Shown in pieces: positions 1-7,603 of a DNA stretch of 24,078 nucleotides. The position numbers were made by a program, and so were the translations under genes. Each line of letters opens with the position of its first letter. The first letter of the stretch is position 1. Below the pieces are notes generated by a model. It worked only from the letters and a program-made list of their open reading frames with translations, did no database searches and was not told the DNA's origin. This stretch comes from an uncultured Eubacteriaceae bacterium (GTDB lineage: Bacteria > Bacillota > Clostridia > Lachnospirales > CAG-274), in NCBI GenBank assembly GCA_947565475.1, contig CANOGI010000006.1:1-24078 (forward strand), given 5' to 3'.

Positions 1-963
1 GCTGTTCTGAAGGGACGGATGAGCGAGCGCCATATCGTCCGTTACGGGGAAAAGTTCCGATGTGTCGGTTATATTTATAAGTGTCTCAGCTTCGGTAAAT
101 ATATTTTTTCCAAGAAGGAGACGACCGTCTGGCTGTCTGTGGAACTGCTCTGTCATTTCACTCTTTCCGCCGCCGGAAGCACCCTCGTGCATAATTGTGA
201 GAGCCAAGTCGTAAGGAGTGACTATTTTTACTGTTGAGGCGTGAAGAGTCGCCCAGTTTTCTTGCTCGCCTATATCGAGGAGAATACTGTAAACGCCTTT
301 TTTCGCGCTCGGTCCTGGATAAAGATTGTATGAAAATACCTCATGAAGGTCAAATCCTCTTTTATGAACAACGATTTGCTTTCCATCAAATTTTGTGTGC
401 CTGAAAGGCGGAGCAACATATATAATCGCTTTAGGCTTAAATCTGTTCGGAAGAGAGTCAGCGGGAACAAAGCCCTGCAAATCCGCCAAAGCCGCGGCGA
501 AGAAAGCGGCGTTAGCTGGAATGACAGCTACGGAGGCGTAGCCTATATCTATATCCTCATTTCCTGAGTAGAAAGGAAGAACGATAAGTCTTTTCTGGTC
601 TTTAAGCCACTTAAATGTTTCTCTCCTTGTAGCGTCGAAAGGCTCGCCGAAACGTTCCTCATATGTAGGTTTATCCGTGGGAAGGTCGTCAGCGATTACC
701 ATACTGTTAGGGTCTCTTCGGCGCATTGAGAGGTCGTCGAAGTTAGCGACGATTCCGTTTTTACATCTTACGACGTAAGCTTCTCTGATGGTTTCCCCGT
801 TTACGTCATAGGAAACGTCCCATGTATTGTTTTCTTTTCCTCCAAGAGCAAGTTCAAAAAGTTCCGCTTTGGAGTTTGGAATGATAATCTCCATGTCGTC
901 CGCTTTAAGAATAGCCTCAACCTGCTCCGGAAGAACCATTCTGTTGATTTTTGAGTTACTCAT
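1..963 (-). CDS. DUF4914-like P-loop protein, N-terminal part (runs off left edge)
   Basis: An uninterrupted minus-strand frame of 321 codons starts at ATG 963, with AAGGAGG placed correctly upstream, and is still open at base 1. The protein begins MSNSKINRMVLPEQVEAILK. A glycine-rich phosphate-binding loop, GASGGGKS, lies at about residues 261-268, followed by EMTEQFHRQPDGR. From memory the N-terminus, the expected size of about 600 residues and this loop match the uncharacterised clostridial family DUF4914; the family name is recognition, not a search. The loop resembles that of ATP-dependent PEP carboxykinases and HPr kinases (GxSGxGKS/T), so nucleotide or phosphoryl chemistry is plausible, but no substrate can be named. 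No signal peptide or membrane segment is visible, so it is probably cytoplasmic. It is the leftmost of a minus-strand series but has about 440 bp of non-coding DNA upstream, so it is probably its own transcription unit. Confidence 0.7.
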   Translation of the reverse strand, partial: MSNSKINRMVLPEQVEAILKADDMEIIIPNSKAELFELALGGKENNTWDVSYDVNGETIREAYVVRCKNGIVANFDDLSMRRRDPNSMVIADDLPTDKPTYEERFGEPFDATRRETFKWLKDQKRLIVLPFYSGNEDIDIGYASVAVIPANAAFFAAALADLQGFVPADSLPNRFKPKAIIYVAPPFRHTKFDGKQIVVHKRGFDLHEVFSYNLYPGPSAKKGVYSILLDIGEQENWATLHASTVKIVTPYDLALTIMHEGASGGGKSEMTEQFHRQPDGRLLLGKNIFTEAETLINITDTSELFPVTDDMALAHPSLQNS

Positions 964-1340
964 TATATACCTCCTTGTTTTCCCCGGTGAGAAAAAGCCC
1001 GCCGGGTTTTTATAAATCTATAATCTGTCGAAAAATCGGCATGAGAAAACGGTGATTTTAAAGTTATCAAAAATATTTAAAAGATACACGCCGCCGGGTT
1101 TTTAACTGACTGAGTATAAAAGCGCTGTGACATGCCATAAGCTCAGAGTATTTTTATGAGATAAAAATACGAGCGGTTTTTGAAATACTTCAATATTACA
1201 TTATTATAAAAACGGTAAAAGATAGTCGGTTGAGTTCGGCGGGGAGGGAAATGCTCATTTCCGTCCATATATTTTTGATTTAAAATTAATCAGCGTTTGC
1301 TTTAATTAAATCATTAATATAATTTTATCAAAAAAAAGTA
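964..1340. other. Non-coding spacer upstream of the DUF4914-like gene
   Basis: No credible gene is seen here. It should hold the minus-strand promoter and leader of the DUF4914-like gene. Two structures stand out: a perfect 10-bp hairpin at 1148-1170 (GTATTTTTAT, loop GAG, ATAAAAATAC), and a GC-rich snap-back with flanking A and T runs at about 986-1010 (GCCCGCCGGGTTTTT on the plus strand), which falls inside the leader of the DUF4914-like gene. A short palindrome GGAAATG/CATTTCC lies near 1246-1261. The rest is AT-rich. Confidence 0.5.
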
Positions 1341-1393
1341 AAAAAAACAAGTGGTATTATAAAAAAATTGCCAAAAAAATTTTTCCTCTTGTT
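1341..1393 (-). terminator. Probable terminator of the CotS-like gene
   Basis: Read on the minus strand, AACAAGAGG (1393-1385) can pair with CCACTTGTT (1355-1347) with one mismatch, enclosing an A/T-rich loop, and a run of eight T follows. It starts 15 bp after the stop codon. The stem is weak in GC, so confidence is moderate. Confidence 0.5.
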
Positions 1394-1407
1394 ATTAACA
1401 AATTAAA

Positions 1408-2367
1408 TCAGATATATTTTGTATAATTTTCATAAATATTTTTTTGAGATATTATACACTTTAGATGATTGATTATTGAATTAGGGACAAAAGGCATACC
1501 CTTTGAGTAAAAATCGCAGCAAATTTTTATATATTTTGCAGGGAATTTTAGTATAGCCTGCAAAATTTTTATTTCTGTATCTGAAAGAGGATTTATTTTA
1601 AAGTAAGTTTCCAAAATGCTCTCAAAACTTAACGCGGGAGGAGTGTGTTTTCTTACATATCGATTAATTATATCCGAAAAGTCTGATATAAAAAGACCTT
1701 TAGACACATTCTCAAAAGATATGAGGCTTGTTGTTTTGTTATATTTAACAGCGGTTTCCTCTTTTATGTTGTTATGGCAGAGAAGCTCAAAATTTCTTGA
1801 GCATTCGGGATTTTTAAAGAGGTCTTTTAAGATTGACATAGCGTTTAACGCTTTTTTTAAAAAATAGTCATAATTTTTTATGAAAATTACGTCGAATTCG
1901 GAAAAGCTTCCCTTTGAGGAGATATTTTTTTTAATATTTTTAAAATTTGCAAGTTGTTTTTCATAAATATTCAAAATGTTTGTTTTTGTGTCAGTCTCAA
2001 TATTTATTGTTTTTGATATTCTGTGAAAAAGAGCTGTTGTCTGAATTATTTTTTTTACGTCGTTTCCGTCAGAAAAGTCCGAGTCGGAGAAATCCTTAAA
2101 GTCAGTCATTATGTATTTTTCACCGTCAAGGGCGAAATAGGGAAGATTCTGAGTTGACGTATAGAACTTATCGTAAACTGGATATCCTTTTTTTTCCAGC
2201 TCGGTTTTTAATTTGTCGGCGCATATAAGGGCGTTTTCCGACGCCTGAGCTTTCTGAATTACTTTTGTTTTTCCGTTTGTTTTACATATATAAGAATGTT
2301 TTGATTTTATAATGGATTTTGGATTTATCTCAAAGCCTTTTAATACTTCTTGTTTTAAATTTTCCAT
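1408..2367 (-). CDS. CotS-like spore-coat protein of the aminoglycoside-phosphotransferase fold, probable pseudokinase
   Basis: A 319-aa protein of the size and layout of the CotS/YsxE/YutH spore-coat family, which has an aminoglycoside-phosphotransferase (protein-kinase-like) fold. Family-like landmarks are the helix ALICADKLKTELEKKGYPVYD, the strand LPYFALDGEKYIMTDF (residues about 75-90), the helix with LFHRIS (about 113-118), and LLCHNN (185-190) at the place of the catalytic CHGD loop. That loop has lost the catalytic Asp, and the following metal-binding DFD/IDFD element reads ISFEN (206-210), so catalysis is unlikely. The chosen start is ATG 2367, 6 nt after GGAGGT; an ATG 30 bp further upstream would put the start inside a repeat element and lacks a ribosome site. 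In spores such proteins belong to the coat; here that is inference from family resemblance. It could also be a general APH-fold protein without a coat role. Confidence 0.65.
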   Translation of the reverse strand: MENLKQEVLKGFEINPKSIIKSKHSYICKTNGKTKVIQKAQASENALICADKLKTELEKKGYPVYDKFYTSTQNLPYFALDGEKYIMTDFKDFSDSDFSDGNDVKKIIQTTALFHRISKTINIETDTKTNILNIYEKQLANFKNIKKNISSKGSFSEFDVIFIKNYDYFLKKALNAMSILKDLFKNPECSRNFELLCHNNIKEETAVKYNKTTSLISFENVSKGLFISDFSDIINRYVRKHTPPALSFESILETYFKINPLSDTEIKILQAILKFPAKYIKICCDFYSKGMPFVPNSIINHLKCIISQKNIYENYTKYI

Positions 2368-2388
2368 ATCCGCACCTCCGTTTAATGT

Positions 2389-2554
2389 TATAGTCAAACA
2401 ACTTAAAAAATAAACAAATTCGGCGCTTTAAAATCCTTTTCGCCACGTTAGCGTCAGTCGACATAGGCTTTATGCTATGCTCTCTTTTCGCTGTCTTGTG
2501 AAAATAATTTTAATCTATCTTCCTTTTTGCTTATTTTTAAGTGGTCTGACGATA
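2389..2554. mobile_element. MITE-like repeat R1, copy A
   Basis: A 166-bp element bounded by imperfect inverted repeats of about 28 bp: left end TATAGTCAAACAACTTAAAA, right end TTTAAGTGGTCTGACGATA. An inner palindrome around CATAGGCTTTATGCTATG is shared with copies B and C. It has no coding capacity. It lies 21 bp upstream of the CotS-like start codon, so it separates that gene from any older promoter. Confidence 0.75.
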
Positions 2555-2666
2555 AAACTTTACTGTTTCACCTGTTTTTACCGGTGTTTCCTTAAATTAT
2601 ATGACTAAAGGCGCTTAAATATGAAAAAGCTGTTTTTATAGAAAGAAAAAAATATTTACTTCTATA
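2555..2666. other. Short spacer between R1 copies A and B
   Basis: No gene. It contains CCGGTGTTTCCTTAAAT, which resembles the right end of the R2 fold-back element at 5026-5190 and a sequence near 18519-18537, and may be an R2 remnant. Confidence 0.3.
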
Positions 2667-2875
2667 CATAGTCAAACAATTTAAAAAATGAACAAGTTAG
2701 GCGGCTTAGAATCTTTTTTTCCACGTTAGAGTCAGTTGGCATAGGCCTTAGGCTATACCCTCCTTCCCAGGACGCATGGGCGAGCAGTAAAGCGAAGCTT
2801 TACGACCAGCCGCTGTCTTGAAAAAATAATTTTAATCTATCTTCCTTTTGCTTATTTTCAAGTGGTTTGGCTATA
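2667..2875. mobile_element. MITE-like repeat R1, copy B (with an internal insertion)
   Basis: A second R1 element, about 209 bp. The ends are CATAGTCAAACAATTTAAAA and TTTTCAAGTGGTTTGGCTATA-like. It matches copy A along most of its length but carries about 40 extra bases after CATAGGCCTTAGGCTATACC (2761-2810), including a small hairpin AAAGC/GCTTT. It lies in the spacer beyond the murI terminator and holds no frame. Confidence 0.75.
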
Positions 2876-2955
2876 AGGTATTTTTGGATTATCTTTTAGG
2901 TATGAACCAAACGGACTCCATAAACGTGAAGGGTTTGGATTGATGCTGATAAATA

Positions 2956-2980
2956 ACGCCGTCTCATAATGAGGCGGCGT
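2956..2980 (-). terminator. Terminator of the ddl-murI unit
   Basis: On the minus strand ACGCCGCCTCA pairs with TGAGACGGCGT around a 3-nt loop with one mismatch, followed by the T-rich TATTTATC. It begins 15 bp after the murI stop codon. Confidence 0.65.
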
Positions 2981-2995
2981 CGGATTGTCTATAAT

Positions 2996-3793
2996 TTAAT
3001 ATTTTTCAATTTCTATTTTTTCTGCTGAGCAGTCTTTTTTTAATACAGCTCGGCATATGAGGGAGAATTTCTCAGTGTTGTCGCTTACGTAAAATTCTGT
3101 TTTTCCTTTGTTGTTTCCGAGGGCGTTATTGTTTTTTAAATATTCCTTTGTTTTTCTCGCCGTTTCCGCCGCGGGGTCGATTATCCTCACGTTCTCGCCG
3201 ACGACTTTTCCGATACATTTTTTAAGAAGCGGATAATGAGTGCAGCCTAAAACTATTGAGTCTATCCCTTTATCTAAAAGTTCTTTTAAATAAATCTCCG
3301 CCGTTTCTTTTGATATGTTATTGTCTGTCCATCCCTCCTCGGCGAGAGGAACGAAAAGGGGACACGCTTTTTGATATACTTTTACACCGCTGTCAAGATT
3401 TATAAGTTTTTTCTCATAAGCGCCGCTTTTTATCGTCGCTTCTGTCCCGATTATGCCGACGATTTTATTTTTTGTCTCTTTAAGGCAGGCTTCCGCCCCG
3501 GGGGTTACAACTTCTATTATCGGAAGGTCAAATTCTTTTATCAGCTCGTCGTAAGAATTGGAACTTACGGTATTGCAGGCGATTATAACCGCTTTTACGT
3601 TTTTTGACAGCAGAAATCTTATAATCTGGCTTGAGAACTTTGTGACAGTTTCTTTTGATTTTGAGCCGTAAGGTACTCTCGCGGTGTCACCGAAGTATAT
3701 TATGTCCTCGTTGGGGAGGGCTTTTATAATCTGTTTCACAACCGTAAGCCCCCCAACGCCGGAGTCGAAAACGCCGATAGGTCTGTTATCCAT
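2996..3793 (-). CDS. murI: Glutamate racemase
   Basis: Cytoplasmic cofactor-independent racemase that converts L-glutamate to D-glutamate for peptidoglycan. The 265-aa length is normal. Both catalytic cysteines are present in their motifs: IIACNTVSS (Cys at about residue 73) and LGCTHYPLL (Cys at about 184). The N-terminus PIGVFDSGVGGLTV and IIYFGDTARVPYG are diagnostic. The start ATG follows AAGGTGG by 5 nt. The gene lies 11 bp downstream of ddl in the same direction and is most likely translated from the same mRNA, giving a two-gene unit for D-amino-acid supply to the wall. Nothing essential appears missing. Confidence 0.96.
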   Translation of the reverse strand: MDNRPIGVFDSGVGGLTVVKQIIKALPNEDIIYFGDTARVPYGSKSKETVTKFSSQIIRFLLSKNVKAVIIACNTVSSNSYDELIKEFDLPIIEVVTPGAEACLKETKNKIVGIIGTEATIKSGAYEKKLINLDSGVKVYQKACPLFVPLAEEGWTDNNISKETAEIYLKELLDKGIDSIVLGCTHYPLLKKCIGKVVGENVRIIDPAAETARKTKEYLKNNNALGNNKGKTEFYVSDNTEKFSLICRAVLKKDCSAEKIEIEKY

Positions 3794-3804
3794 TATTCCA
3801 CCTT

Positions 3805-4884
3805 CTATCTGTCGTATCGCTCAAAGCTAAGCTCTATTAATTTTTCCAAAAGCTCTTCCAAACTTATACCGCAGGCGTCAAAAAGAAGATGGTACATACT
3901 TATAGGCGTGAAGCCGGGGAAAGTGTTTATTTCATTAAATATTATACGGTTTGTCTCATTTTCAACGAAAAAGTCAACTCTCGCCAAACCGCAGCCGTCA
4001 AGAGCCTTAAATATGGAAACGGCGTTTTCCCGTATTTTTTCGGAGATGTTCTCATCAAGGTCCGCGGGAATGACCGTTTTTGACTCTTTATTGTTATATT
4101 TAGCGTCGAAGTCGTAAAACTCAGCCGCGGCCAAAACCTCTCCCACGCATGACGCCATTACAGAATTGTTTCCAAGAACTCCGCACTCAACCTCTCTTCC
4201 GTTTATGGCTTCCTCTATAACTATTATCCTATCGTGCTCGCAGGCTAACGCTATGGATTTTTTAAGCTCGTCTCTGTTAATAGCTTTTGTTATTCCGACG
4301 GAAGAGCCGGCGTTTGATGGTTTTACGAAACAAGGATATTGTATTTTACTTTCGATTTCCTCAATAATTTTATTTTCCTCATCTTCTTGTATATTCTCAA
4401 ACATATTTCTGTAAACGACAGTATATCTCGCCTGCTCTATTCCTATGCTGTCGGCTATTATTTTTGTATAGGATTTATCCATGGAGATGCTTGACGAAAG
4501 CACTCCGCATCCTACATAGGGTATTCCGGAAAGCTCTAAAAGCCCCTGAATTGTACCGTCTTCCCCATATTTTCCGTGGAGTACGGGTATTACCGTATCT
4601 ACGGGTATTACCTTAAATTTATTTCCCACTATTCTTAAAAGTCCACGATGTTCAGTATCAGGGCTTAATATAACTCTGGCGGAATATTTTTCCCATTTTC
4701 CTGTTGTAATATTCTCAACTGGACCGTCGTATAAAAACCAGTGACCCTCTTCCGAAATATATACGGGCATAACGCAATATTTTTCGGTATCAAGAGCCGA
4801 AATTATTGTTGCCGCCGAAATTTTTGAAATCTCATGCTCCGACGACTGCCCGCCGAATAAAACCACAACAACTTTTTTACTCAT
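3805..4884 (-). CDS. ddl: D-alanine--D-alanine ligase
   Basis: ATP-grasp ligase that joins two D-Ala for the end of the peptidoglycan stem peptide; cytoplasmic. The 359-aa protein shows the N-terminal signature GGQSSEHEIS, the substrate-loop region GIPYVGCGVLSSSISMDK, the ATP-grasp stretch CFVKPSNAGSSVG, and the C-terminal metal and D-Ala site FNEINTFPGFTPISMY. No sign of a vancomycin-type depsipeptide ligase was looked for beyond these motifs, so ordinary D-Ala specificity is assumed. Of two in-frame ATGs six bases apart (4890 and 4884), 4884 is preferred because GAGG lies 9 nt before it, against only 3 nt for the other. A good sigma-A promoter lies at 4925-4953. It is the first gene of the ddl-murI unit. 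Confidence 0.95.
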   Translation of the reverse strand: MSKKVVVVLFGGQSSEHEISKISAATIISALDTEKYCVMPVYISEEGHWFLYDGPVENITTGKWEKYSARVILSPDTEHRGLLRIVGNKFKVIPVDTVIPVLHGKYGEDGTIQGLLELSGIPYVGCGVLSSSISMDKSYTKIIADSIGIEQARYTVVYRNMFENIQEDEENKIIEEIESKIQYPCFVKPSNAGSSVGITKAINRDELKKSIALACEHDRIIVIEEAINGREVECGVLGNNSVMASCVGEVLAAAEFYDFDAKYNNKESKTVIPADLDENISEKIRENAVSIFKALDGCGLARVDFFVENETNRIIFNEINTFPGFTPISMYHLLFDACGISLEELLEKLIELSFERYDR

Positions 4885-4924
4885 CAGCATATACCTCTCT
4901 TTTCAATTTTGTGTTTTGTATATA

Positions 4925-4953
4925 ATTATATTCTAAAATTTAAATTATGGCAA
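4925..4953 (-). promoter_or_regulatory. Sigma-A type promoter of ddl-murI
   Basis: On the minus strand TTGCCA (4953-4948), a 17-bp spacer, then a perfect TATAAT (4930-4925). Transcription would start near 4918, giving a leader of about 34 nt before the ddl ATG. Confidence 0.75.
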
Positions 4954-5025
4954 CAGGACAAATTCAAATTTCGAGGAAATCAATTTTTAAATACTGTAGT
5001 CGCTCGCTCACACCCTTGAACCTTT

Positions 5026-5190
5026 TATAGGAAACACCGCATAATTCAATGAAATGGGTTTGAGCTGATATTTTTCTATTCGAGGAAAAAGCCCGCAAAC
5101 ATAGTCGGAGCCTATGTTAAGGGTTTTTGACGATGAAAAGGAAAATATCAGCCAAAGCCATAAAATATTAATTGTGCGGTGTTTCCTATA
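5026..5190. mobile_element. Fold-back MITE-like element R2
   Basis: A 165-bp element that can fold on itself nearly from end to end. The ends TATAGGAAACACCGCATAAT and AATTGTGCGGTGTTTCCTATA-like are inverted copies, and inside them GAGCTGATATTTTTC pairs with GAAAATATCAGC, then further short arms to a centre near 5100-5112 (ACATAG/CTATGT). It holds no gene. Its right-hand TATA is shared with the left end of R1 copy C. Confidence 0.75.
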
Positions 5191-5352
5191 GTCAGACAAC
5201 TTGAAAAATGAACAAGTTAGGCGGCTAAAAATTCTTTTTGGCTTTGTCAGCGTCAGTCGGCACAGGCTTTAGGCTATGCTCTTTTTCTGCCGCCTCGAGA
5301 AAATAATTTTTATCTCACCTTATTTTGTTTATTTTCAAGTAATTTGACTATA
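5187..5352. mobile_element. MITE-like repeat R1, copy C
   Basis: A 166-bp R1 element with ends TATAGTCAGACAACTTGAAA and TTTTCAAGTAATTTGACTATA-like. The core GCACAGGCTTTAGGCTATGC matches copies A and B. It ends 5 bp beyond the stop codon of the ferritin-like gene, so its inverted repeat is transcribed immediately after that gene. Confidence 0.8.
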
Positions 5353-5357
5353 AGATT

Positions 5358-6089
5358 TTATTTGCTGTATTTTGAGTACATATAGTTTAAAATTTGAGCG
5401 TGCCCCTGTTCGTCCGTTATTATCTCAAAAAGAGCGTCTCTTAATTCTGTATTTAAAAAGGCAAAGTAAAGTTTTCGGTAAAACTCAACGGCAGAAAGCT
5501 CGTCGAAGATGGCGTTGGAGAAGTTTTCTGTCATATCCTCGGAAACGGGTTTTTTCTCAAGATCCATTCCGTCATCGGAGAAAGAACTGCCTGTAAGCAT
5601 CTCATATATCTCGGAGAATATTTTCTCGTGTTTTTTCTCGTCGCAGGCTATTTTATAAAAAATTTTCGCGTCAGCCTCATCCTCAAGGGTATTAGCTATT
5701 GTGGCGTAAAATTTTGAGTCTATCATTTCATCTTTTATAGCTTCTGTAACCATCTGTATAATATATTTGTTTATCTCGTCTGTGGAATCGCCGGTATCAG
5801 GTTCGGTCTCAGGCGGCTGATTAGGCGGGGTCATATCGTTGGAGTCATCGGAATCCTCACAGGAGGCGTAAATGTTTCGCTTGTCGGAATCTGTTTTTAA
5901 GGAGCCGAATTTATAATATTCCTGAGCTTTTAATGTGAATTCTGATATTGGCGGGGCGGAAGGGACGGGACGTTTTTCTTTTTTAAAGGAATGGGAGTCG
6001 AAGCTCTTTGAGCTTACATCGCTTAATTCCTTGTTATTCTCCCTGGCTTTGTCATAGGGGTTGTTTGGTTGTCTTCTATAAGGGTACAT
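5358..6089 (-). CDS. Ferritin-like (rubrerythrin-type) di-iron protein with a disordered N-terminal extension
   Basis: A 243-aa protein. Residues 1-105 are polar, proline- and acid-rich and look disordered (it begins MYPYRRQPNNPYDKAREN and has a linker of D, S, E, T and P at about 78-104). Residues 106-243 form a four-helix ferritin-like domain with a full set of di-iron ligands: E121, E151 and H154 (EKKH), E197, E227 and H230 (EQGH). Family members bind iron and often handle peroxide or oxygen stress; some clostridial ones are spore-associated. The function here is inference. The start at 6089 follows GGAGGT by 5 nt; an in-frame ATG at 6101 overlaps that ribosome site itself and is not the start. 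The gene stands alone, with a repeat element directly behind it. Confidence 0.8.
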   Translation of the reverse strand: MYPYRRQPNNPYDKARENNKELSDVSSKSFDSHSFKKEKRPVPSAPPISEFTLKAQEYYKFGSLKTDSDKRNIYASCEDSDDSNDMTPPNQPPETEPDTGDSTDEINKYIIQMVTEAIKDEMIDSKFYATIANTLEDEADAKIFYKIACDEKKHEKIFSEIYEMLTGSSFSDDGMDLEKKPVSEDMTENFSNAIFDELSAVEFYRKLYFAFLNTELRDALFEIITDEQGHAQILNYMYSKYSK

Positions 6090-6774
6090 AATTACCTCCA
6101 TAAATTTTTTAGGGAATGGACTGAGTTTATTAAAGACTTGCTTCAGAAAATTAGTTTAAGAAAAATTAGTTTAAATATGTCTTTTGGCGCCGCTGTCCGC
6201 TTGATTTTTTTGAGATACTGATTATTTTAGCGTTAAAGATAAAATTAAAATTCGCTTAGGTGAGAGACAGCGCCGATTTTAAAGTCTTCAAACAAGTTTT
6301 ATAAACGCCAGAGTTTTATTCCCTGATAAAGTTATTTACAGTATATGCCCGTTTTGTCAAAAATGTTCTTAAAAAGTATAGCCGCTTTTTTATGTTTGGG
6401 TGATTTGAGAAAGGGTGAATCTTTAAAGGCGCTTATTGAGGAGGGCGCTTAAACACGGCTGTCACATATATATTTTATAATTTAATTTTAATAAAGGTAA
6501 TTTTAAGAAAAATATGTATGGATTTTTTTTTATGTTTATGTTATAGTTATATCATCGGGAAAACTTTGATTGATTAAATAAAATTAATCTGAATTTCCTC
6601 TACGGAGTATCCTAAAAACTAAAAACAAATGTTATGCAGCTTTTGGGTACGCCATGAATAAACGGCGGCGCTAAAAGTGATTATATAAAAACCTTCACGC
6701 CCCGCTAAGCGAGGGGTACGCTTAAACAGTCTTCCCCTTGATTATTTTTATATAAAAAGTATTAAGGTCAAGGA
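6090..6774. other. Long spacer between divergent ferritin-like and purC genes
   Basis: About 685 bp without a convincing gene. It must carry the promoter of the minus-strand ferritin-like gene and that of the pur cluster, but no clean -35/-10 pair was found for either. At 6184-6280 there is an imperfect inverted repeat (GGCGCCGCTGTC against GACAGCGCC). From about 6600 on, the sequence is likely the purC leader: CTTTT/AAAAG enclosing CGCC/GGCG at 6640-6680, then a CCCCGC...GAGGGG hairpin at about 6701-6717. None of these fits a purine, PRPP/ppGpp or ZTP riboswitch consensus that I know. Confidence 0.4.
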
Positions 6775-6776
6775 TT

Positions 6777-6813
6777 GCCCCGGCTATGGCCGGCGGGCTC
6801 CTTTAGATTTTTG
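6777..6813 (+). terminator. Candidate attenuator hairpin in front of purC
   Basis: GCCCCGGC (6777-6784) pairs with GCCGGCGGGC (6789-6798) leaving a 2-nt bulge, followed by the T-rich TCCTTTAGATTTTTG. It ends just before the purC ribosome site at about 6816-6822, the usual position of an intrinsic terminator used for attenuation. The T run is interrupted, so strength is uncertain. Confidence 0.45.
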
Positions 6814-6831
6814 AGAGTGAGGTTTCCAAAA

Positions 6832-7557
6832 ATGAAAAAACTTAATCTGCTTTATACCGGTAAAGCGAAAAAAGTCTACGCGACAGAAAATTCTGACTAT
6901 TGTATTTTTGAGTACAAAGACGCGGCTACCGCTTTTAACGGGCAAAAAGTCGGTTTTTTTGACGGAAAGGGTATGATTAACAACAAAATGGCGAACGCTA
7001 TTTTCAAGCTTCTTGAAAAGGACGGTATTAAAACTCATTTTGTGGAGGAACTAAGCGACAGGGAATCCCTTGTTAAAAGAGTTGATATTATTCCTCTTGA
7101 GGTTATAATAAGAAATATTTCCGCGGGAAGTTTCTGTAAAAGATACGGCGTGGAGGAGGGCGAGGTGTTTGATAAGCCGACTATTGAGTTTAGTTATAAA
7201 AACGACGCTTTAGGCGACCCTCTTATTAACTCTTATCACGCCTACGCTCTTAAAATCGCCACGGAAGACGATGTTTTAGAAATTAAGAGAATGGCTTTCG
7301 CTGTAAACGAGTCTCTTAAAAAAATTTTTCTTAAAATGGGTATTAAGCTTGTGGATTTTAAACTTGAGTTTGGAAAAACAAAAGACGGCGAGATTGTTCT
7401 CGCTGACGAGATTTCTCCCGACACGTGCAGGCTTTGGGACGCTGAGACAAATAAAAAACTTGACAAGGACAGATTCAGGTTTGATATGGGAGAGTTCAGC
7501 GACGTTTATTTTGAGGTTTGGAACAGGCTTAAAGAGTGTTACGGGGAAATCATATAA
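6832..7557 (+). CDS. purC: Phosphoribosylaminoimidazole-succinocarboxamide synthase (SAICAR synthetase)
   Basis: ATP-dependent ligase that joins aspartate to CAIR in purine synthesis; cytoplasmic. The 241-aa length is that of the bacterial stand-alone enzyme. Motifs: LLYTGKAKKVYAT at the N-terminus, EVIIRNISAGSFCKRYGV (about residues 88-105), KLVDFKLEFGKTKDGEIVLADEISPDTCRLWD (about 173-204). The ATG at 6832 follows GTGAGG with suitable spacing; the frame is open for 19 codons upstream, but those codons overlap the leader hairpin and read as an unlikely protein. It is the first gene of purC-purF-purB-purA, 46 bp before purF. Confidence 0.96.
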   Translation: MKKLNLLYTGKAKKVYATENSDYCIFEYKDAATAFNGQKVGFFDGKGMINNKMANAIFKLLEKDGIKTHFVEELSDRESLVKRVDIIPLEVIIRNISAGSFCKRYGVEEGEVFDKPTIEFSYKNDALGDPLINSYHAYALKIATEDDVLEIKRMAFAVNESLKKIFLKMGIKLVDFKLEFGKTKDGEIVLADEISPDTCRLWDAETNKKLDKDRFRFDMGEFSDVYFEVWNRLKECYGEII

Positions 7558-7603
7558 TATTAATTATTAATTTTACACAAACGCCTTAAGGAGGATTAAT
7601 TAT

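Noticed and set aside
2368..2397. Start of the CotS-like gene at ATG 2397
   Set aside because: The extra ten codons run into repeat R1 and have no ribosome site, whereas GGAGGT lies at the proper distance before ATG 2367.
6349..6453. A possible 35-aa plus-strand peptide MPVLSKMFLKSIAAFLCLGD...
   Set aside because: No ribosome site before its ATG, no recognised family and short enough to be chance.
6600..6831. Known riboswitch (purine, ZTP or PRPP/ppGpp) upstream of purC
   Set aside because: None of the conserved blocks that I know from these classes could be found; only generic hairpins and a terminator-like stem.
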